Shown here piece after piece: positions 1 to 7,414 of a stretch of 8,700 bases of DNA. The notes beneath the pieces are model-generated. The model was not told the origin of the DNA. It made no database searches and saw nothing but the letters and a program-made list of their open reading frames with translations. The first letter of the stretch is position 1. The number at the start of each line of letters is the position of its first letter. Source of the DNA: Actinomycetes bacterium (GTDB taxonomy: Bacteria; Actinomycetota; Actinomycetes; Propionibacteriales; Nocardioidaceae). The stretch spans positions 1 to 8,700 of the forward strand of contig JAKPAQ010000624.1 in NCBI GenBank assembly GCA_029779385.1, written 5' to 3'. A program made the position numbers and the translations under genes.

Positions 1-845
1 GCTCGGTGAGGTTGCACTTCGTTTGCGACCAGAGTCGCGCCGCGTTGGGCGGCCAGTGCACCCAGGAGGGCAGCCTTTCCGCCTGGGCCGGCGGCCAGAT
101 CTAGCCAGTTTGTGTCGTAACCAGCGACTTTCGCTTGAGCCAAGGTGATGGCAACCAGCTGGGAGCCTTCGTCCTGAACCGCGGCCCGGCCATCGCGAAC
201 CGCCGGGATATTGCCGGGGTCGCCACTGTCGAGAATCTTGGCGTAGGGGCTAAGTAGGCCCGGCTCGCCGGGAAGTTCGCTTGGGTCGACTAGGCCAGGT
301 CGCGCAACTAAGGTCACCTTTGGCGTGGCGTTGTCGGCCGCCAGCAGAGCTTCCAACTGTTCTGAGCCGACCGACTTTTCGAGCTCAGTTATCACCCATT
401 CGGGATGCGAATAGCGCACCGAGAGTTCTTGGACACGGCTCAGGCCAGGAGTTAGTTCGGCGAGCCACTCGTCGAGGTCCTTGGCAGCGATCTTTCGCAA
501 AACTGCGTTGGTGAAACCGACCGGACGATGCCCGAGTTTGTACCGGACCAGCCGCACTGTGGTGTCCACCGCAGCGTGGGCGGGCACTCGCATCGCTAAA
601 AGCTGGTGCGTGCCCAGGCGCAAGGCATCGCGCACTGCTGGCGCAACTTTGCTCGTGGCCACCGAATCGATGATCGCGTCATAAGTTCCCTGCCGCCGAA
701 TCGTGTTGTGGGTCAGTTCTGTTGCCAACGCAGCGTCTCGGGTCGACAGTCCCTTAAGAATCGTGGGCAGCAACAGGTTTACGTAGGCGTCGCGTTCGCG
801 CGCCGCCACCATCACGTCATAGGCGATTTCGCGGGGGTCGCTCAT
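1..845 (-). CDS. rsmB: RsmB, 16S rRNA (cytosine-967-C5)-methyltransferase, 3' end cut off by window edge
   Basis: RsmB (Fmu/Sun) uses S-adenosylmethionine to methylate C5 of C967 in 16S rRNA. Reading back from the ATG at 845 gives 281 complete codons with no stop before the left edge; the family is usually about 430-470 residues. Residues 1 to about 125 form the NusB-like RNA-binding domain, including GFTNAVLRKI (110-119). RYSHPEW (144-150) and VQDEGSQL (223-230) are hallmarks of the family, and DLAAGPGGKAALL (249-261) is SAM-binding motif I. The two catalytic cysteines would lie further on, outside the window, so activity cannot be confirmed here. The ATG overlaps the fmt stop in an ATGA, which suggests translational coupling. 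The protein starts almost directly at the NusB domain, without the basic N-terminal extension found in many relatives. The family call is secure from these motifs. Confidence 0.96.
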   Translation of the reverse strand, partial: MSDPREIAYDVMVAARERDAYVNLLLPTILKGLSTRDAALATELTHNTIRRQGTYDAIIDSVATSKVAPAVRDALRLGTHQLLAMRVPAHAAVDTTVRLVRYKLGHRPVGFTNAVLRKIAAKDLDEWLAELTPGLSRVQELSVRYSHPEWVITELEKSVGSEQLEALLAADNATPKVTLVARPGLVDPSELPGEPGLLSPYAKILDSGDPGNIPAVRDGRAAVQDEGSQLVAITLAQAKVAGYDTNWLDLAAGPGGKAALLGALAAQRGATLVANEVQPHR

Positions 846-1765
846 GAGAAAACCACCTCGGTTGCGCCGCCTAGTCCGCGACCCCAGTCCGGCGCAGACA
901 TCGGTTTCTTTGCCGGCGGTTGGACTTGGGTAAGAACTACGTCGGTCGTGCCCGTGCCGACGCGTACTTCTCGCTTCGAAATTGTTGCGACGCCGGGGGC
1001 GAGGGTGGATTCGTCGGTGACTCGAACCGGGGCAACCTTGAGCCTCAAGTCGCCTAACTCGGTCCACGCCCCCGGGGCGGGAGTACATCCTCGGATCTGT
1101 CGATCGATCGCAAACGAGGGTCGATGCCAGTCGATCCGGCCGACTTCGGTGGAGAGCTTTTCGGCGTAACTGACCGCGTCTTCAGACTGGGTGACCGCAC
1201 CAATGTCGCCGTCTTCGATGTGGTCGACCACATCGGCAACCAGCGCCGCACCCTGATCAGAAAGCCGGTCCAATAGGACCCCAGCAGTGTCTTCGTCCTT
1301 GATTCTTTCGGTGATCGTTCCTAGGACTGGGCCGGCGTCGAGGGCTTCGACCAAACTGAATACGGTCGCGCCGGTGATCTCGTCGCCGGCCATGATCGAC
1401 CGCTGCACCGGCGCCGCGCCGCGCCAAGCGGGCAGGACCGAGTAGTGCAAGTTGATCCAGCCGAACTCCAGGGCGTCGAGCACATCTCGACGCAAGATCG
1501 CCCCGTAAGCCACGATCACCCCTAGTCGAGCATCCGTATCGACCAGTGTCTGGAGAAATTGCGGATCCGACGTCGAAGCCGGCTTGAAAACCGTGATCCC
1601 GTGCGCTTCGGCGGCGACTGCCACTGGCGAAGGCTGGAGCGTTCGTCCGCGACCTACCCTCGCGTCGGGGCGGGTAACCACCGCGACCACTTCGTGGCGG
1701 CTGGCGATAAGTGCTTCCAGGGTCGGTACCGCTGTGGCCGGTGTCCCGGCAAAGACGATCTTCAC
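842..1765 (-). CDS. fmt: Fmt, methionyl-tRNA formyltransferase
   Basis: Fmt transfers a formyl group from 10-formyltetrahydrofolate to Met-tRNA(fMet) in the cytoplasm, which prepares the initiator tRNA for translation. The 307-residue product is full length for the family (E. coli 315). The N-terminus MKIVFAGTP is typical. The active-site segment INLHYSVLPAWRGAAP (104-119) holds Asn105, His107 and Ser109. LDAGPVLG (142-149) supplies Asp143, which aligns with the third catalytic residue. Residues from about 205 on form the C-terminal tRNA-binding domain, and WGRGLGGATEVVFS closes the protein. The start is a GTG that leaves a 22-base gap to the priA stop. I see no convincing ribosome binding site there, so translation may depend on ribosomes finishing priA. 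Many bacteria place def (peptide deformylase) next to fmt; here priA lies directly upstream and rsmB directly downstream. Confidence 0.97.
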   Translation of the reverse strand: MKIVFAGTPATAVPTLEALIASRHEVVAVVTRPDARVGRGRTLQPSPVAVAAEAHGITVFKPASTSDPQFLQTLVDTDARLGVIVAYGAILRRDVLDALEFGWINLHYSVLPAWRGAAPVQRSIMAGDEITGATVFSLVEALDAGPVLGTITERIKDEDTAGVLLDRLSDQGAALVADVVDHIEDGDIGAVTQSEDAVSYAEKLSTEVGRIDWHRPSFAIDRQIRGCTPAPGAWTELGDLRLKVAPVRVTDESTLAPGVATISKREVRVGTGTTDVVLTQVQPPAKKPMSAPDWGRGLGGATEVVFS

Positions 1766-1787
1766 TCGCCGAGTCTATGGGGTTTGC

Positions 1788-3674
1788 TCAGAAGGCTGCC
1801 GGGTCGATCTGGATCCGCACACCGGTCTCTTTGGCGGCACTGCGCTCGGCCGCCAAATCCTTTAGGACTTTCGCGAGCGCCATTCCCTCTCGCCGCGGCA
1901 CTCGCAGGATCAACCGTTCCTTGCCTTGGTCTGCCGGCACCGGCCCGAGCACGTCGACGAACGACGGCCAATCGCCATTGGCGAGTTGCTCGACTACTTG
2001 GGGCGGCCCGTCGATTGCCGCGAGTCGACCAACCGGAGGCAAATGAGTTTGGGCGCGTTCGGCGAGTTCACGAACCGCGACCCCGGCTGGGTCAGCGCGA
2101 ACCAAACCTTGCAGCGTCGACGGGTCCCCCACCGCCACAGCGCTAGCGCCATAAGCGGCCAAAGCAAGCGCATTGAACCAGCGCCGGTATGACTCTTCGA
2201 CAACTCGGACATCATCTCGCCCGAGCATCAGCCAAGTGTCAAGCAGGACCACGAGCGCGTAACCGTGCGGCACAGTTGGTTCGGCCCCGGGGGTGGCGAG
2301 CACGAGCTGGTTTTCAGCCGCTGGTATTTCGCTGAGGACTTGGTCGCCGCCGGAGGTGACGATCGCACGATCGCTGAAGGCCGCCGCGAATTCCTCGGCG
2401 GTACGCAACTGGCCAATCACCGGCGACCGCAAGTTGACCCCCTGGCAGTTCGAACAGCGCCACGGTGAGTCTGGCTTTGCACACCAGCGGCAAACCAGCG
2501 GGGCATCTGCCCGCTGCTGGACTAACGGGCCCTCGCAGTCTTTGCACCTTGCCGGCTCGCGGCAGTCGTTACACGAAAGTGCGCTGCGGTAGCCACGCCG
2601 CGGCACTTGAATCAGCACCGGCCCCGTCGCGGCCCGAATCGCCTTGAATACGGCTTGCGGCAACCGCACGGGTACGTCGCCATGTTCGGTGCCGTCGGTT
2701 ACCTCAACTCTGGGCCATTCACGCCGACGCGACGGTTGATCGGCCACCAGTTCGCTGCACCAACCGTTGTCGACTAGCGACTGCGCCTCGGCCGTCCGGG
2801 CAAAACCGGCGATCAAGACAGCCGAGCCGGTCTGGTTCGCACGAGTCAGCAGGACTTCACGCGTGTGCGGATATGGCGCGCGGGGTTCGGCGAAAAGATC
2901 ATCACCGTCATCCCAGATCGCCACCAGCCCAAGGTTCTTCACCGGCGCGTAGGCCGCAGCTCTGGTGCCTAACACCACCGCTACTTCGCCGCGAGCCACC
3001 CGCAGGAAGTTTCGGTAGCGCGCGGCCGGTTTGTCTCCAGCAGACAGGGCGACATGGACGTCCGGGCCGAGTGCTTCGGAAAATACGGTGTCCCAGTGAG
3101 CCAGGTCGCGCGCGTCTGGCACGCACACCACAGCACCGCGACCAGAACGGACGACCGCGCTGACCGCTTCAGCAACTGCTCTTGCTGGCTCGTGCCGAGG
3201 AAGCGGATTGAAAACCGTCCGCGGCGACTCTCCTGCCAGCAGCGCCTCAACGAACTCGGCACCACGAAAGTAGACGTGCCAAGACGACGAGCCGATGTCT
3301 GGCGGCGGATCGGCTGGCGTCTCGTGTGGCCTTGCTTCGGCTCGAGCGCTTCGCGGCGGAACCGCCAGCCGCAGCACGTCGGCGATCGTACCCGCGTAGC
3401 GGTCGGCCACCGCTCGACAAAGTCGCGCGACCTCGCCGGTTAGCACCGGTTCGGGCGACACGACTTTGGCTATCGGCGCTAGTTTGCCTTCGTGCTGGCT
3501 CGCGTCGATCAGCTCAAGGACGAACCCGTCGACAAGTCGACCGGCAAAACGTACCTTTACCCGAGCCCCTGGCACGACTTCGGCTGTTAGGTCGTCACCG
3601 ACTAGATAGTCGAAAGGCCGGTCAAGGTGCGACAACGGCGTGTCGACCAGGACCCTGGCGACCCGCGCGGACAA
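1788..3674 (-). CDS. priA: PriA-like primosomal protein, helicase motifs degenerate (actinobacterial type)
   Basis: PriA recognises stalled forks and starts replication restart; in E. coli it is an ATP-dependent 3'-5' helicase. This 628-residue protein keeps the N-terminal DNA-binding domain (VARVLVDTPLSHLDRPFDYL, 5-24) and all eight zinc-binding cysteines in four CxxC pairs (Cys368/371, 377/380, 395/398, 407/410). It has no Walker A: the expected GxTGSGKT region reads NPLPRHEPARAVAEAV (156-171). The DEAH position reads WDDGDD (254-259). Mycobacterial PriA is similarly described as lacking detectable helicase motifs, so this is a lineage trait and not fresh decay. It probably acts as a structural or loading factor. 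The chosen start is a TTG at 3674, eight bases after the metK stop; no in-frame ATG or GTG gives the full N-terminal domain. The start is less certain than the gene. Confidence 0.94.
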   Translation of the reverse strand: MSARVARVLVDTPLSHLDRPFDYLVGDDLTAEVVPGARVKVRFAGRLVDGFVLELIDASQHEGKLAPIAKVVSPEPVLTGEVARLCRAVADRYAGTIADVLRLAVPPRSARAEARPHETPADPPPDIGSSSWHVYFRGAEFVEALLAGESPRTVFNPLPRHEPARAVAEAVSAVVRSGRGAVVCVPDARDLAHWDTVFSEALGPDVHVALSAGDKPAARYRNFLRVARGEVAVVLGTRAAAYAPVKNLGLVAIWDDGDDLFAEPRAPYPHTREVLLTRANQTGSAVLIAGFARTAEAQSLVDNGWCSELVADQPSRRREWPRVEVTDGTEHGDVPVRLPQAVFKAIRAATGPVLIQVPRRGYRSALSCNDCREPARCKDCEGPLVQQRADAPLVCRWCAKPDSPWRCSNCQGVNLRSPVIGQLRTAEEFAAAFSDRAIVTSGGDQVLSEIPAAENQLVLATPGAEPTVPHGYALVVLLDTWLMLGRDDVRVVEESYRRWFNALALAAYGASAVAVGDPSTLQGLVRADPAGVAVRELAERAQTHLPPVGRLAAIDGPPQVVEQLANGDWPSFVDVLGPVPADQGKERLILRVPRREGMALAKVLKDLAAERSAAKETGVRIQIDPAAF

Positions 3675-3682
3675 GGCTTCGA

Positions 3683-4870
3683 TCAGCCGCCGATGGCTGC
3701 GCGCAAGGCGTCAACACGATCGGTGTTCTCCCACGGCAATCCGTCGCGACCGAAGTGGCCGTAGGCGGCGGTTTCGGCGTAGATCGGACGCAGTAGATCG
3801 AGGTCGCGCACGATTGCCGCCGGCCGCAGGTCGAAGACTTCAAGAACGGCTTCGCGGATCTTGTCGACTGGAGCGGTTTCGGTGCCGTAGGTATCAACGT
3901 AGAAGCCCACTGGATGGGCAACGCCGATCGCGTAAGCCACCTGAACCTCAGCCTTGGTCGCCAGACCAGCGGCAACGATGTTCTTGGCTACCCAACGCAT
4001 CGCGTACGCGGCCGAACGGTCAACCTTGCTCGGATCCTTGCCGCTGAATGCGCCGCCGCCGTGGCGGGCGTAGCCGCCGTAAGTGTCAACGATGATCTTT
4101 CGGCCAGTCAGTCCCGCATCTCCCATCGGCCCACCGATGACGAACTTGCCGGTCGGGTTGATGTGCGACTTGTAGTCAGACGAATCGATGTCGTACTGAT
4201 CCAGCACCGCGTCGATCACGTGCTTCTTCAGGTCTTGGGGCAACTGGTTTTCCAAGTCGACGCCGTCTTCGTGCTGAGTCGAGATGACGATGGCCTCAAC
4301 CCGAACCGGCTTGTCGTTGTCGTCATATTCGATCGTGACTTGGGTCTTGCCGTCCGGGCGCAGGTACGGCAGCGTGCCGTCCTTTCGGACCTTGGTCAGT
4401 TGCTCGGAGAGGCGGTGCGCGATCGTGATCGGCAACGGCATCAGTTCGGGCGTCTCGTCGCAGGCGAAGCCGAACATCAGGCCCTGGTCGCCGGCACCTT
4501 GCAGGTCAAGTTCGTCGGTTGCTCCACCAACGCGGACTTCCTCGGCCTTGTCAACGCCCTGAGCGATATCGGGCGATTGGGCGTCGAGGGTGACCTGAAC
4601 CGCGCAGGATTCTCCGTCGAAGCCCTTGGTCGAGGAGTCATAGCCGATCTCGAGCACGCGATCGCGAGCAATCCGGGCGATATCAACATACGCCTCAGTC
4701 GTTACTTCACCACCGACGAGAACTAGACCAGTCGTCACGAACGTCTCGGCGGCAACCCGACTCTTGGGGTCTTGCGCCAACAGGGCGTCGAGAATGCTGT
4801 CGCTGATCTGGTCAGCAATTTTGTCCGGGTGACCTTCGGTCACGGACTCGGAGGTGAAAAGACGGCTCAC
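3683..4870 (-). CDS. metK: MetK, S-adenosylmethionine synthetase
   Basis: MetK joins methionine and ATP to make S-adenosylmethionine, the cell's main methyl donor, releasing phosphate and pyrophosphate. The 395-residue product matches the usual 380-405. [18 protein letters not shown] (7-24) contains the catalytic His14 and Asp16 of the GHPDK motif. [12 protein letters not shown] (125-136) is the family's first signature, and GGGAFSGKD (271-279) is the phosphate-binding loop and second signature. I place the start at the GTG at 4870 ([10 protein letters not shown]), because AGAGAGG lies six bases upstream and the family begins here. A longer frame to 4927 adds 19 residues unlike the family. 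The gene follows an 86-base gap and a terminator-like hairpin, so it may head its own transcript with priA, fmt and rsmB. Its product feeds RsmB, encoded three genes downstream. Confidence 0.98.
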   Translation of the reverse strand: MSRLFTSESVTEGHPDKIADQISDSILDALLAQDPKSRVAAETFVTTGLVLVGGEVTTEAYVDIARIARDRVLEIGYDSSTKGFDGESCAVQVTLDAQSPDIAQGVDKAEEVRVGGATDELDLQGAGDQGLMFGFACDETPELMPLPITIAHRLSEQLTKVRKDGTLPYLRPDGKTQVTIEYDDNDKPVRVEAIVISTQHEDGVDLENQLPQDLKKHVIDAVLDQYDIDSSDYKSHINPTGKFVIGGPMGDAGLTGRKIIVDTYGGYARHGGGAFSGKDPSKVDRSAAYAMRWVAKNIVAAGLATKAEVQVAYAIGVAHPVGFYVDTYGTETAPVDKIREAVLEVFDLRPAAIVRDLDLLRPIYAETAAYGHFGRDGLPWENTDRVDALRAAIGG

Positions 4871-4938
4871 TGGGTACCTCTCTGGCTCAATTACGTATGT
4901 TCGACTGTAGTCGGGGGTGGGAGTCAAAAACTAAAATG
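4871..4938 (-). promoter_or_regulatory. metK upstream region with small inverted repeat and weak promoter-like elements
   Basis: This is the widest minus-strand gap in the housekeeping run. On the minus strand it reads through a T-rich tract, a TTGACT (4927-4922, -35-like), a C-rich stretch, and an inverted repeat CGACT-AC-AGTCG (4913-4902). A palindromic TACGTA (4892-4897) and the ribosome binding site follow. TACAGT (4909-4904) fits the TAnnnT form of an actinobacterial -10 and would give a leader of about 25-30 bases. It lies only 12 bases from TTGACT, so the two do not make a normal -35/-10 pair. A promoter here is inferred from the gap and the upstream terminator-like hairpin. The inverted repeat could be an operator. 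Confidence 0.35.
4877..4883 (-). promoter_or_regulatory. Ribosome binding site fixing the metK start
   Basis: On the minus strand AGAGAGG is followed by a six-base spacer (TACCCA) and then GTG. This is one of the clearest Shine-Dalgarno sequences in the window. It supports the GTG at 4870 over the longer open frame. Confidence 0.75.
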
Positions 4939-4975
4939 TGTCCACTTTCTGGATGGTCATTCCAGTATTTGGACA
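4926..4975 (-). terminator. Nested hairpin plus T-rich tract over the coaBC stop codon
   Basis: On the minus strand TGTCCA (4975-4970) pairs with TGGACA (4944-4939). Inside it CTGGA (4965-4961) pairs with TCCAG (4953-4949). The two stems are separated by symmetric four-base internal loops (AATA and AAAG) and capped by a seven-base loop, ATGACCA. The coaBC stop TGA (4959-4957) lies in that cap. The hairpin is followed by CATTTTAGTTTTTG, which has T runs starting three bases after the stem. The shape fits an intrinsic terminator for the mihF-gmk-rpoZ-coaBC transcript. The stems are only 6 and 5 bp with an internal loop, so termination may be partial. Confidence 0.5.
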
Positions 4976-6159
4976 ACTTCGTCCCAGATCGCATGTGCGA
5001 TCGTGGACTTGTCGGCGCGAGCGACCAGGTGTTCAGTCCCATCGGCGCGAAGAATCGTTACCTCGTTGTCGGGCCTACCAAATACCTGCTCTGCACCGAC
5101 ATCGTTGACCACTAGCAAGTCGCAGCCCTTACGCGCCAACTTCTGGCGGGCATGGTCGAGAACCGAGCCGTTCTCATCACCGGTCTCGGCGGCGAAACCA
5201 GCAATCACCGGGGTTTTGCCGGCCCGAGTTGAAACAAGTTCGCGCAAAATGTCCGGGTTTTCTACCAGCTCAATCGTCGGGGTGGACCCATCGGCGCGCT
5301 TTTTAATCTTGGCGCCGGCAACTTCGGAAGGCCGAAAGTCTGCTGGCGCGGCGGCCATAACGACCACGTCGGCTTCCTCGCTGGCCGCGAGCACCGCTTC
5401 GCGAAGCTCAGCGGTAGTGACCACTGGCTCTACTTTGACGCCGACTGGAACTTCAATCGTGACATTCGCGGCCACCAAAGTAACTTGGGCACCGCGCGCG
5501 AGCGCAGCCTCGGCCAGAGCAACACCTTGCAAGCCAGACGAACGATTGCCTAGATAACGAACCGGGTCCAAGAACTCGCGGGTGCCGCCCGCCGAAACCA
5601 CGACGTGTCGACCAGCTAGGTCTTGCGTTCGTCCGGTGAGGGTTTTGAGGCAAACTGCGTAGATTTCCTCGGGTTCAGGTAACCGTCCTGGACCGGTGTC
5701 GGCGCCAGTTAGTCGGCCAGATGCCGGGTCAATCACCAAAATGCCGCGAGCGCGCAGCGTCGCCACGTTCTCGACCGTTGCACTGTGTTCCCACATTTCG
5801 GTGTGCATCGCCGGCGCCATCACGACCGGGCACCGAGCCGTCAATAGCGTGTTGGTCAGCAGATCGTCAGCTAGACCGTGAGCCGCACGAGCGATGGTAT
5901 TTGCCGTTGCCGGTGCGACCACGACCAAGTCTGCAGTCTGCCCAAGGCGTACGTGCGGAACTTCGTCAATGCGCTCAAATACCTCGGTTTGCACCGGGTG
6001 ACCTGAAAGCGCCTCCCAAGTCGCCGCACCAACAAATTCGAGTGCGGCGGCCGTCGGGACCACCTGGACGTCATGTCCAGCCTCGGTGAACAGCCGAACT
6101 AAAAGCGCTGCTTTGTAGGCAGCGACACCGCCGGTTACGCCAAGGACGATGCGGCTCAT
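4957..6159 (-). CDS. coaBC: CoaBC, bifunctional phosphopantothenoylcysteine decarboxylase / phosphopantothenate-cysteine ligase
   Basis: CoaBC carries out two steps of coenzyme A synthesis. The C-terminal CoaB half joins 4'-phosphopantothenate to cysteine using CTP, and the N-terminal flavoprotein CoaC half decarboxylates the product to 4'-phosphopantetheine. The 400-residue length is normal. In CoaC, LGVTGGVAAYK (6-16) and DLVVVAPATANTIA (77-90) are flavin-site segments, and His69 (VPHVRLG) aligns with catalytic His75 of E. coli. PAMHTEMW (116-123) has His where E. coli has Asn125, and RLTGADTGPGR (149-159) lacks the Cys158 equivalent. I recall both changes in mycobacterial CoaBC. CoaB begins near 183, with AGGTREFLDPVRYLGNRSSG (190-209) and KIKK (284-287). 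Leu210 follows NRSSG where relatives usually have Lys. The ATG lies 10 bases after the rpoZ stop, which suggests cotranscription. Confidence 0.97.
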   Translation of the reverse strand: MSRIVLGVTGGVAAYKAALLVRLFTEAGHDVQVVPTAAALEFVGAATWEALSGHPVQTEVFERIDEVPHVRLGQTADLVVVAPATANTIARAAHGLADDLLTNTLLTARCPVVMAPAMHTEMWEHSATVENVATLRARGILVIDPASGRLTGADTGPGRLPEPEEIYAVCLKTLTGRTQDLAGRHVVVSAGGTREFLDPVRYLGNRSSGLQGVALAEAALARGAQVTLVAANVTIEVPVGVKVEPVVTTAELREAVLAASEEADVVVMAAAPADFRPSEVAGAKIKKRADGSTPTIELVENPDILRELVSTRAGKTPVIAGFAAETGDENGSVLDHARQKLARKGCDLLVVNDVGAEQVFGRPDNEVTILRADGTEHLVARADKSTIAHAIWDEVVQILE

Positions 6160-6169
6160 CGCGACAGGC

Positions 6170-6466
6170 TCAGGCCTCGTCGGTGGCCTCGGCCACAGTG
6201 CCCTCGGCGGGCAAATCCTCGACCGTCAACAAGTCGGCGTTGATCTCGCGAAGCGCGATCGATAGCGGCTTCTCCTCGACGGCGGTCTCGAGCAACGGGC
6301 CGACGTACTCCAGCAGGCCTTCGCCCAACTGGGAGTAGTACGCGTTGATCTGACGGGCGCGCTTGGCGCTGTACAAGACCAGTCGGTACTTGGAGTCTGC
6401 CTTCTCGAGCAGGTCATCGATAGGCGGGTTGGTGATGCCTTCGGCAGTAGAACGCGTCGTGGACAC
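6170..6466 (-). CDS. rpoZ: RpoZ, RNA polymerase omega subunit
   Basis: Omega is the small RNA polymerase subunit that binds the beta' subunit and helps it fold and assemble. The 98-residue product carries the actinobacterial omega core. This includes [20 protein letters not shown] (10-29), [18 protein letters not shown] (33-50), EYVGPLLE (53-60) and [16 protein letters not shown] (65-80). The tail is acidic. The start is GTG, with GGAG seven bases upstream (CTGGAGAACCTGA), so the start is well supported. It sits 26 bases after gmk and 10 bases before coaBC, matching the conserved gmk-rpoZ-coaBC order of actinobacteria. Nothing unusual was seen in the protein. Confidence 0.97.
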   Translation of the reverse strand: MSTTRSTAEGITNPPIDDLLEKADSKYRLVLYSAKRARQINAYYSQLGEGLLEYVGPLLETAVEEKPLSIALREINADLLTVEDLPAEGTVAEATDEA

Positions 6467-6492
6467 TCAGGTTCTCCAGAAGTTTCTAGGTT

Positions 6493-7068
6493 TCAACCGG
6501 CGTCAACTGACGAACCGGAACTAAACAAGTCTACCAACTCTTGACCGGCTTTCTCGACTTCGGTGTTGGTGATCACCACATCGAATTCGGCAACCGCCGC
6601 CAATTCCTGTCGTGCCGTGGCCAAGCGCCGCTCGCGTTCGGCCTCGTTCTCGGTCCCGCGGCCGACAAGTCGACTGACCAATTCTTCCCAACTGGGGTGC
6701 GCGAGGAACACCATCACCGCGTCGGGAGCATGCTGCTTTACCTGCCTAGCGCCCTGTAGATCGATCTCTAGTAATACCGAATTTCCAGCAGCCAACTGAT
6801 CCTCGACGGCTTTGCGCGGGGTGCCGTAACGGTTCACCCCATGGACCGTCGCCCACTCCAACAGCCCGTCCGAATCGATTAGGTGATCGAACTCTTTGGC
6901 CGACACGAAGTGGTAGTGCTGCCCGTCGACTTCGCCGGGGCGAGGAGCGCGAGTGGTGGCCGAGACCGACATGGTGATTTCGGGGTGGTGGTCACGGACC
7001 CAGGCTGCGACGGTCCCCTTACCAACCGCGGTTGGCCCGGCCAACACGATTAGTTTCGCTCCACTCAT
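6493..7068 (-). CDS. gmk: Gmk, guanylate kinase
   Basis: Guanylate kinase phosphorylates GMP (and dGMP) to GDP with ATP, a required step in GTP and dGTP supply and in recycling guanine nucleotides. The 191-residue length is typical. Residues 11-19, GPTAVGKGT, form the P-loop; the commoner form is [29 protein letters not shown] (34-53) is the GMP-binding signature. [14 protein letters not shown] (98-111) carries the conserved EIDLQGA element, and [16 protein letters not shown] (137-152) is the lid region. The ATG overlaps the mihF stop as ATGA. No good ribosome binding site is visible, so translation is probably coupled to mihF. Confidence 0.98.
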   Translation of the reverse strand: MSGAKLIVLAGPTAVGKGTVAAWVRDHHPEITMSVSATTRAPRPGEVDGQHYHFVSAKEFDHLIDSDGLLEWATVHGVNRYGTPRKAVEDQLAAGNSVLLEIDLQGARQVKQHAPDAVMVFLAHPSWEELVSRLVGRGTENEAERERRLATARQELAAVAEFDVVITNTEVEKAGQELVDLFSSGSSVDAG

Positions 7069-7385
7069 CCGCGGCGCGCGATCTCGGCGATCAGACCGGC
7101 CGACTGGTTCGATCCCAGCCCACGTAACCGGCGGCTCTCGGCGATCTTCAAATCCGCCATGATCTGTTGGGCAGTCAACTTTCCGATGCCTGGAATTGCC
7201 TGCAAAAGGTCTAGAACCTTGATTTTTGCAATTGCTTCGTTTGTTTTTGCTTCGGCGAGAACTTCAGCAACTGATGCCCCCGAGTGGCGCAGTCGGTTCT
7301 TTACTTCGGCGCGCACGAGCCGGGCAGCCGAAGCCTTGGCCAAAGCTTCGCGTCGCTGTTCATCACTCAGTTCGGGAAGTGCCAC
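7065..7385 (-). CDS. mihF: Actinobacterial integration host factor (mIHF/sIHF family)
   Basis: This 106-residue protein belongs to the actinobacterial IHF family, which bends DNA and organises the nucleoid. It was first found as the host factor for mycobacteriophage L5 integration and is unrelated to HU-type IHF. The start [11 protein letters not shown], the basic segment [14 protein letters not shown] (25-38), the helix-two-turn-helix core [20 protein letters not shown] (65-84) and the trailing [10 protein letters not shown] (85-94) are characteristic. The start is GTG, with GAAGGA ten bases upstream (7401-7396). gmk overlaps its end, as in other actinobacteria. In mycobacteria and streptomycetes pyrF lies upstream; here a lipoprotein gene ends 29 bases before the start. 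No terminator is visible in that gap. A TTGACT at 7434-7429 lacks a good -10 partner, so transcription may come from the lipoprotein promoter or an unrecognised one. Confidence 0.96.
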   Translation of the reverse strand: MALPELSDEQRREALAKASAARLVRAEVKNRLRHSGASVAEVLAEAKTNEAIAKIKVLDLLQAIPGIGKLTAQQIMADLKIAESRRLRGLGSNQSAGLIAEIARRG

Positions 7386-7414
7386 TGTTCTAACGTCCTT
7401 CGCGTACTCGTTGG

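Noticed and set aside
606..1169. Plus-strand open frame opposite rsmB and fmt
   Set aside because: Antisense to motif-supported genes, with no family resemblance.
1559..2146. Plus-strand open frame opposite fmt and priA
   Set aside because: Arg/Pro-rich translation typical of a shadow frame, antisense to real genes.
3914..4726. Long plus-strand open frame (270 codons) opposite metK
   Set aside because: It lies wholly antisense to a clearly functional metK, has no recognisable domain, and is a codon-bias shadow of the GC-rich gene.
4871..4927. 19-residue N-terminal extension of metK
   Set aside because: The extension does not resemble MetK, and a strong ribosome binding site supports the GTG at 4870.
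4871..4956. SAM riboswitch upstream of metK
   Set aside because: The gap is short and partly taken up by the terminator-like hairpin; no multi-helix aptamer pattern could be made out.
4772..5557. Plus-strand open frame (261 codons) opposite the start of metK and the end of coaBC
   Set aside because: It runs across two real genes and the intergenic hairpin, is low-complexity (Ser/Ala/Thr-rich) and has no motif.
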